The notes under the pieces: generated by a model
Told to the model about the DNA's origin: nothing
What the model saw: the letters and a program-made list of their open reading frames with translations, nothing else
Databases searched by the model: none
Virus record (IMG/VR): IMGVR_UViG_3300017735_000052
Location: 1 to 32,898 of that record
Reading direction: 5' to 3' (one strand)
Source: a virus
DNA length: 32,898 nucleotides
Position numbers and translations under genes: made by a program
Shown: one piece after another, positions 29,663-32,898 of the stretch
Numbering within the stretch: position 1 is the first letter of the stretch
Layout of the letters: each line of letters begins with the position of its first letter

Positions 29663-30874
29663 ATGGCAAAAGTTACACAAAACATTATCTCGCCTATTCA
29701 CGTAAATGAAGACGGATCAACTTACATCTCTTTAGATGGAAAGGCGTTTTTAGTAAAAGAAAACGAGATTACAGAAGCAGAAATTACAAAGGCACCAAAT
29801 GAGTTCAAAAACTTAGTTATAGCCCTTGACAAATTTAAAGTTACAAATGAAGGAGTTGCATGGTATCATGGAATCTCTAGATTTAGATACACTAAAGAAG
29901 ATAATAAATTCTTTATTTCTAATTCAGAAGTTTTAAGTGAAAGTTTCAAAAACCACTTATTAGCAACAGGACTTGTAAGTTATTCTTTAAATCCAATGAT
30001 TGACTTATTTGAAAATGCAGCTAAAAATCACGATAAATTTGTATCACTTGATTTTGCTACTAAAGTTTCAGCAGGCACGATTAAATGTTATGTTATGGAA
30101 CAAAATGGAGATTTCTTCGTATATAAAATTAACGAAGCAAATAAAATCTATAAATTCGAAAAGATGACAGCAGGTGAATGTTTTGATTATGTTAAAGAAC
30201 AAACAGGTCATCAATTAGTAATGGCTTCAGAATTACTTGAAGGTTATAGAGCTCAAGCAGCTGAAACTCACAAGAAAGTAGAGATTTTAGAACAAATGAT
30301 AGCATTCTTAAAAGACCAAAGAGGAATTATTGCAGAAGCTGATAAATCTATCGAAGAGATAAAAGAAGCTGATACTTTAATTAATTCAGAAATCAAAAGA
30401 TTAGAAGAAGAAATTTCTAAAATAAAAGAAGGAAACGAAGGAGAAGGAAACGAACCAGAAGAATTAGAAGATGAAACTAAAGAAGTTGATTCTGACGAGG
30501 CTAGAGAAGAAGAAGGAGAAGAAGCAGATAAAGAAGTACCTGAAGACGAAGGAGAAGAAGGTGCAAAAGAAGTAGCTGAAAAAGAAGAAGTTGAAGAAAC
30601 TGAAGAAGTTGAAGAAACTGAAGACGAAGAAGTAGCTGAAAAAAAAACTAATGAGGCAGAATTAGAAGAAGATCACGTTGACAGAGCTGATGGTTATGTA
30701 CCAGGAACTCTTAAATATGGAATTGAAAATCATGCTGAAGGAACTGAAATTAAAGTAGACGCAGAAGGTTACACAACATCAGGACAAGATGAATCTATTA
30801 CAGTTTTTATTGGAGATTCTCCGGTAAAAGTTACTAAAAGAGAAATAGCTTTAGCAGATACTGAAACAATTTAA
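29663..30874 (+). CDS. Hypothetical late protein with very acidic C-terminal region (403 aa)
   Basis: The first about 185 residues are globular alpha/beta (MAKVTQNIISPIHVNEDG..., FVSLDFATKVSAGTIKCYVMEQNGDFFVYKINE). Residues about 190-255 form a coiled coil (KKVEILEQMIAFLKDQRG; IKRLEEEISKIKEG). A Glu/Asp-dominated tract (about 255-340) follows, with repeats such as EEVEETEEVEETEDEEVAEK, then a more ordered tail. It has a strong late-type promoter and lies between tail and late-regulator genes, so a virion or assembly role (for example scaffold-like) is plausible. It lacks the F-x-x-F-x-N-E leader. Family not recognised. Confidence 0.8.
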   Translation: MAKVTQNIISPIHVNEDGSTYISLDGKAFLVKENEITEAEITKAPNEFKNLVIALDKFKVTNEGVAWYHGISRFRYTKEDNKFFISNSEVLSESFKNHLLATGLVSYSLNPMIDLFENAAKNHDKFVSLDFATKVSAGTIKCYVMEQNGDFFVYKINEANKIYKFEKMTAGECFDYVKEQTGHQLVMASELLEGYRAQAAETHKKVEILEQMIAFLKDQRGIIAEADKSIEEIKEADTLINSEIKRLEEEISKIKEGNEGEGNEPEELEDETKEVDSDEAREEEGEEADKEVPEDEGEEGAKEVAEKEEVEETEEVEETEDEEVAEKKTNEAELEEDHVDRADGYVPGTLKYGIENHAEGTEIKVDAEGYTTSGQDESITVFIGDSPVKVTKREIALADTETI

Positions 30875-30896
30875 AAAAATAGTCTATAATATACAG

Positions 30897-31265
30897 ATGA
30901 AAAATGTAAATAATTTTGAAGGTTTTATAAATGAAAATTTTGACCAAGCATTTAATATTCGAACATTAAAGGGTATTCGATTCACCTTACCACGATGGGA
31001 GCACGTAGATGATATGTTTAAAAAAGGAGATGAATTTGAAATTGCCTTTAATGACATGGCTGATACTGAAAAAATTTGGAAGGATATTAACAAAGCCCAA
31101 AAAGAACATAAATCTGTTAAGGCAATGGATATTGGTTGGATGTCAAATGAATTTCACGAAAATATTATTTCAGTTAAAGATGGAAATTACCCAGGTTTGA
31201 CATATCTTTTTAAAGCATTAGATAAACATTATGGTAAATTCGGCGCAGCGATGGGTTGGAGATAA
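30897..31265 (+). CDS. Capsid-targeted-type protein (122 aa)
   Basis: MKNVNNFEGFINENFDQAF begins with the leader (N-N-F-E-G-F-I-N-E, residues 5-13) and would be cut after Glu13 by analogy with T4 gp21 processing. The rest is a small alpha/beta protein (FTLPRWEHVDDMFKKGDEFEIAF, and a C-terminal GLTYLFKALDKHYGKFGAAMGWR) with no known domain. The ATG is 22 nt after the stop of the acidic protein. A TATAATATAC sequence ends only 2 nt before the ATG, so transcription more likely comes from the 29634 promoter. A strong terminator follows. Confidence 0.82.
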   Translation: MKNVNNFEGFINENFDQAFNIRTLKGIRFTLPRWEHVDDMFKKGDEFEIAFNDMADTEKIWKDINKAQKEHKSVKAMDIGWMSNEFHENIISVKDGNYPGLTYLFKALDKHYGKFGAAMGWR

Positions 31266-31285
31266 ACACAACATAAACTTACTAC

Positions 31286-31318
31286 AAAGGGCTAAATGAA
31301 ACATTTGGCCCTTTTTTG
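31286..31318 (+). terminator. Intrinsic terminator after the 30897 gene
   Basis: A long hairpin, AAAGGGC-T-AAATG/CATTT-G-GCCCTTT (31286-31298 with 31302-31314), has an AAA loop and one T-G pair and is followed by a T-tract. It is the strongest terminator in the window. Confidence 0.93.
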
Positions 31319-31324
31319 ATATAA
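31319..31324 (+). promoter_or_regulatory. Late-type motif GATATAAC
   Basis: GATATAAC directly follows the terminator T-tract and lies 27 nt before the gp55-like ATG. It is shorter than the full ATATATAA form. If it is used by gp55, the late sigma factor would be partly self-activated. Confidence 0.35.
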
Positions 31325-31350
31325 CAGATTAAATACACTAAAATGACACA

Positions 31351-31731
31351 ATGCCCAGAAAAAAGAATTATTTAAACAACAAGGACCTTAGAGAGCAAAT
31401 TATTATTTCTCTAGAGAACGATGAATTAACAAGAGAAGCACAAAAGATGCTACAATTATTAGCTGAAAAGGCTATTAATAAACTAAGGTACGCTAATGAA
31501 GATGACAGAAAAGACTGTCTACAATTCGCATTATTAGACCTTTTAAAGTATTGGAGAGGTTACAAGCCAAAATATCCTAATGCGTTTGCATACTACACTG
31601 AGATAGCAAAAAGAGGTTATGCAAAGGGCTGGAATAAATTACACCCACATAAATATAAAGGAACTCTTTCAATGGATAGAATCAATTCAAGCGATAGCGA
31701 TTCAGGAAATTCTGGAATGTTCAACATCTAA
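31351..31731 (+). CDS. 55: Late sigma factor (gp55-like)
   Basis: KKNYLNNKDLREQIIISLEN matches the start of T4 gp55 (YNYVNNKELLQAII), and DRKDCLQFALLDLLKYWRGY with PKYPNAFAYYTEIAKRGYAKGW matches its sigma region-2-like helices (QEMIADGIEASIKGLHNF and NPHAYITQACFNAFVQRI). gp55 binds host RNA polymerase and directs it to late promoters, tethered by the clamp. The protein is 126 aa against 185 in T4 and lacks the long C-terminal part; its last residues (SGNSGMFNI) show only a faint hydrophobic tail in place of the T4 clamp-binding SLDFLYE. It starts at the ATG at 31351; an ATG at 31343 is out of frame. Confidence 0.8.
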   Translation: MPRKKNYLNNKDLREQIIISLENDELTREAQKMLQLLAEKAINKLRYANEDDRKDCLQFALLDLLKYWRGYKPKYPNAFAYYTEIAKRGYAKGWNKLHPHKYKGTLSMDRINSSDSDSGNSGMFNI

Positions 31732-31732
31732 A

Positions 31733-32206
31733 ATGTCTATTAAAAACAATAAGCCTTCTGGCAATTCTAACTGGAATCAGGGTTACTATAACCCTGTTTA
31801 CCCAAATAAATATGTTGGTAAAGGCCCTATTATCTACAGAAGTTCATGGGAACTAAAATTCATGAAGATGTGTGATAATAGAGAAGATATTGTTTTTTGG
31901 TCAAGTGAACCAGTAGAAATAAAATATTGGAGTTCCTTAGATAATAAAGAACATTCATATTTCCCAGACTTTTATATAAAAGTTAAAAAGAATGAAGGCT
32001 TCGAAGAAACTTTAATAGAAATTAAACCAGAAGAGCAAATAAAAAAGCCACAACCCCCTACAAAAAATAGCCAGCAAGCACTTAAGAATTATAAGTTTTT
32101 GGCAGAGCAGTTTATAAAAAATAGAGATAAATATAAATATGCAAAAGAATGGGCCAAATCAAGAGGTTGGAGATTTGTAGTTATGACAGAAAAAAGTCTT
32201 AAATAA
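31733..32206 (+). CDS. 4: Head completion nuclease gp4-like
   Basis: I start the gene at 31733 (MSIKNNKPSGNSNWNQGYYN), 1 nt after the gp55 stop; an upstream in-frame ATG at 31619 would place the extra N-terminus inside gp55. The 157-aa product has IIYRSSWELKFMKMCD, VFWSSEPVEIKYW, HSYFPDFYIKV and TLIEIKPEEQ. This is the E...D...E-x-K pattern of TnsA/PD-(D/E)XK-type nucleases, typical of T4 gp4 (gp50/65-type head completion protein). In T4, gp4 acts in head completion before the tail joins. The stop overlaps the next ATG by one base. Confidence 0.8.
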   Translation: MSIKNNKPSGNSNWNQGYYNPVYPNKYVGKGPIIYRSSWELKFMKMCDNREDIVFWSSEPVEIKYWSSLDNKEHSYFPDFYIKVKKNEGFEETLIEIKPEEQIKKPQPPTKNSQQALKNYKFLAEQFIKNRDKYKYAKEWAKSRGWRFVVMTEKSLK

Positions 32207-32793
32207 TGGGTCAGGTTAAAAGCGACATACAAAAATTAATTAAAGAACAGGGAAGCTTATCAGCAGCAAGGTCTTTTTCTGAGAAATGGTTTGAAAAAGG
32301 CAGAAACGCAGTTAATGAAAAAGGCACAAGTTTTACTTCTAAAAGGTTCTTTCCTGGAAAGATATATGTTTTTAGATATTCACCCATCTCTAAAACACTT
32401 CCATGGTACGATAAAAACCCAGTAGTTTTAGCATTAGATCCGAGTGGAGCAAATGATGTTGGAATTAACTTGAACCTTTTACCAAATACAGTCAAAGAGG
32501 ATTTATTAGATAAAGTATATGGTATGTTTGCTGCTGAGATAAAAAATAACACAATGGGTGGAGCTGCTAATAATGTTAAAAAACAGAAACACCTATCTAT
32601 GACTTGGGAAAATATGAAAGGTTTTTTAAAAGGACCCGGATATGATTTTGCACTAAGACAATATATAATTGGTGGTAAATCAGGCCAGGCAGTTGTTAGT
32701 TATGAAAATTGGGCAAAAATAGTATTGTGTGATTTTGCAGATTTACAGGGAACCTCTTATGCTGAATTGGAAAGGTTATTTAAAAAGAGATAG
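32206..32793 (+). CDS. Conserved phage structural/assembly protein, unassigned
   Basis: The 195-aa protein has GKIYVFRYSPISKTLPWYDK followed by NPVVLALDPSGANDVGINLNLLP. This G-K-x-Y-x-F-x-Y...PWYD-x-x-P motif is one I associate with small virion or baseplate proteins of T4-like phages, without a secure gene number. The N-terminus (SDIQKLIKEQGSLSAARSFSEKWF) is helical. It overlaps the gp4-like gene by one base and is followed by a late-type promoter. It might correspond functionally to a T4 head-completion or baseplate gene near gene 4. Confidence 0.7.
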   Translation: MGQVKSDIQKLIKEQGSLSAARSFSEKWFEKGRNAVNEKGTSFTSKRFFPGKIYVFRYSPISKTLPWYDKNPVVLALDPSGANDVGINLNLLPNTVKEDLLDKVYGMFAAEIKNNTMGGAANNVKKQKHLSMTWENMKGFLKGPGYDFALRQYIIGGKSGQAVVSYENWAKIVLCDFADLQGTSYAELERLFKKR

Positions 32794-32803
32794 AATAAAA
32801 AGA

Positions 32804-32811
32804 ATATATAA
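32804..32811 (+). promoter_or_regulatory. Late-promoter-like ATATATAA
   Basis: GAATATATAAAC lies 22 nt (end of motif) before the ATG at 32834 and matches the copies at 13396, 19479 and 29634. Confidence 0.55.
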
Positions 32812-32833
32812 ACTGAAAAAGTATTAAAAATTA

Positions 32834-32898
32834 TGGCAGGTTTTGCAGATAAGGACCCAAGAAATGGACCTTGGAGTACCAATACTAGACCTTTTAGT
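32834..32898 (+). CDS. Start of a late gene, cut by window end
   Basis: The frame starts MAGFADKDPRNGPWSTNTRP and stays open to the last base. It has the A-rich leader AAAAATT and a late-type promoter 22 nt upstream, so it is probably a structural gene. Too short to identify. Confidence 0.6.

Noticed and set aside
30885-30894. TATAATATAC before the 30897 gene as a promoter
   Set aside because: It ends 2 nt before the ATG, so the transcript would start inside the coding region. Read-through from 29634 is more likely.
31619-31732. Upstream in-frame start for the gp4-like gene
   Set aside because: It would place 38 extra residues inside the gp55 coding region. The ATG at 31733, 1 nt after the gp55 stop, fits the spacing seen between other genes and the length of gp4.
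1-32898. CRISPR arrays, insertion sequences, transposases or integrases
   Set aside because: No regularly spaced repeats, inverted-repeat ends or recombinase-like proteins were seen anywhere in the window.

Overview
The window is a stretch of an AT-rich genome of a T4-like (contractile-tailed) phage. All genes lie on the plus strand. Recognisable T4-type proteins are the gp43 DNA polymerase (in two pieces), gp45 clamp, UvsX, gp41 helicase, gp47/gp46 nuclease, class I ribonucleotide reductase (nrdB, nrdA), a gp56-type dUTPase, a gp15-like tail sheath stabiliser, the gp55 late sigma factor and the gp4 head-completion nuclease. The host is probably a member of the Bacteroidetes (Flavobacteria-like). 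Start codons follow A-rich leaders such as AAAATAAA with no Shine-Dalgarno sequence, one gene is a DUF2452 protein, and the phage tmRNA encodes a Bacteroidetes-style tag (GEVEYAMAA).

Layout. 1-5.2 kb: virion or ejected-cargo candidates (a partial large protein, a DUF3008-headed protein and two proteins with a capsid-targeting-like leader). They surround a 459-nt highly structured noncoding RNA at 3231-3689. 5.2-6.7 kb: small unknown genes, then tmRNA, tRNA-Leu(UAA) and tRNA-Arg(UCU). 6.7-8.9 kb: a MESH1/SpoT-type alarmone hydrolase, small unknown genes joined by a repeated junction sequence, a minimal SET-domain protein and a DUF6378-like protein. 8.9-13.4 kb: a tight cassette of SGNH-like protein, myo-inositol-1-phosphate synthase, HAD-like phosphatase, FkbM methyltransferase and a putative DNA-base-modification enzyme. 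13.4-22.7 kb: a capsid-targeted protein, DUF2452, dUTPase, polymerase N-half, nrdB, nrdA, another capsid-targeted protein, clamp and polymerase C-half. 22.7-28.9 kb: recombination and replication block. 28.9 kb to the end: structural genes, gp55 and gp4.

Regulation can be read in part. An ATATATAA motif lies about 26-33 nt upstream of structural and capsid-targeted genes and is the likely late promoter read by the gp55 homologue encoded at 31351. A different pair, TTGAAA-N18-TATAA(A/T), precedes the inositol synthase and the clamp. A duplicated terminator/promoter module precedes 5306 and 6747. Several clear intrinsic terminators divide the transcription units.

The most unusual items are: (1) at least five proteins starting with a K-L-F-E-x-F-(I/V/L/M)-N-E leader resembling the T4 internal-protein capsid-targeting and gp21-cleavage sequence, plus internal copies in two more; (2) the large closed-stem ncRNA, which shares a boxA-like CG(A/T)TCTTTGA leader with the tmRNA; (3) a B-family DNA polymerase split within the fingers, with about 5.2 kb of other genes between the halves; (4) the inositol/FkbM/base-modification cassette; (5) phage-encoded SET and alarmone-hydrolase proteins. 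All names come from motif recognition by eye, without database searches.
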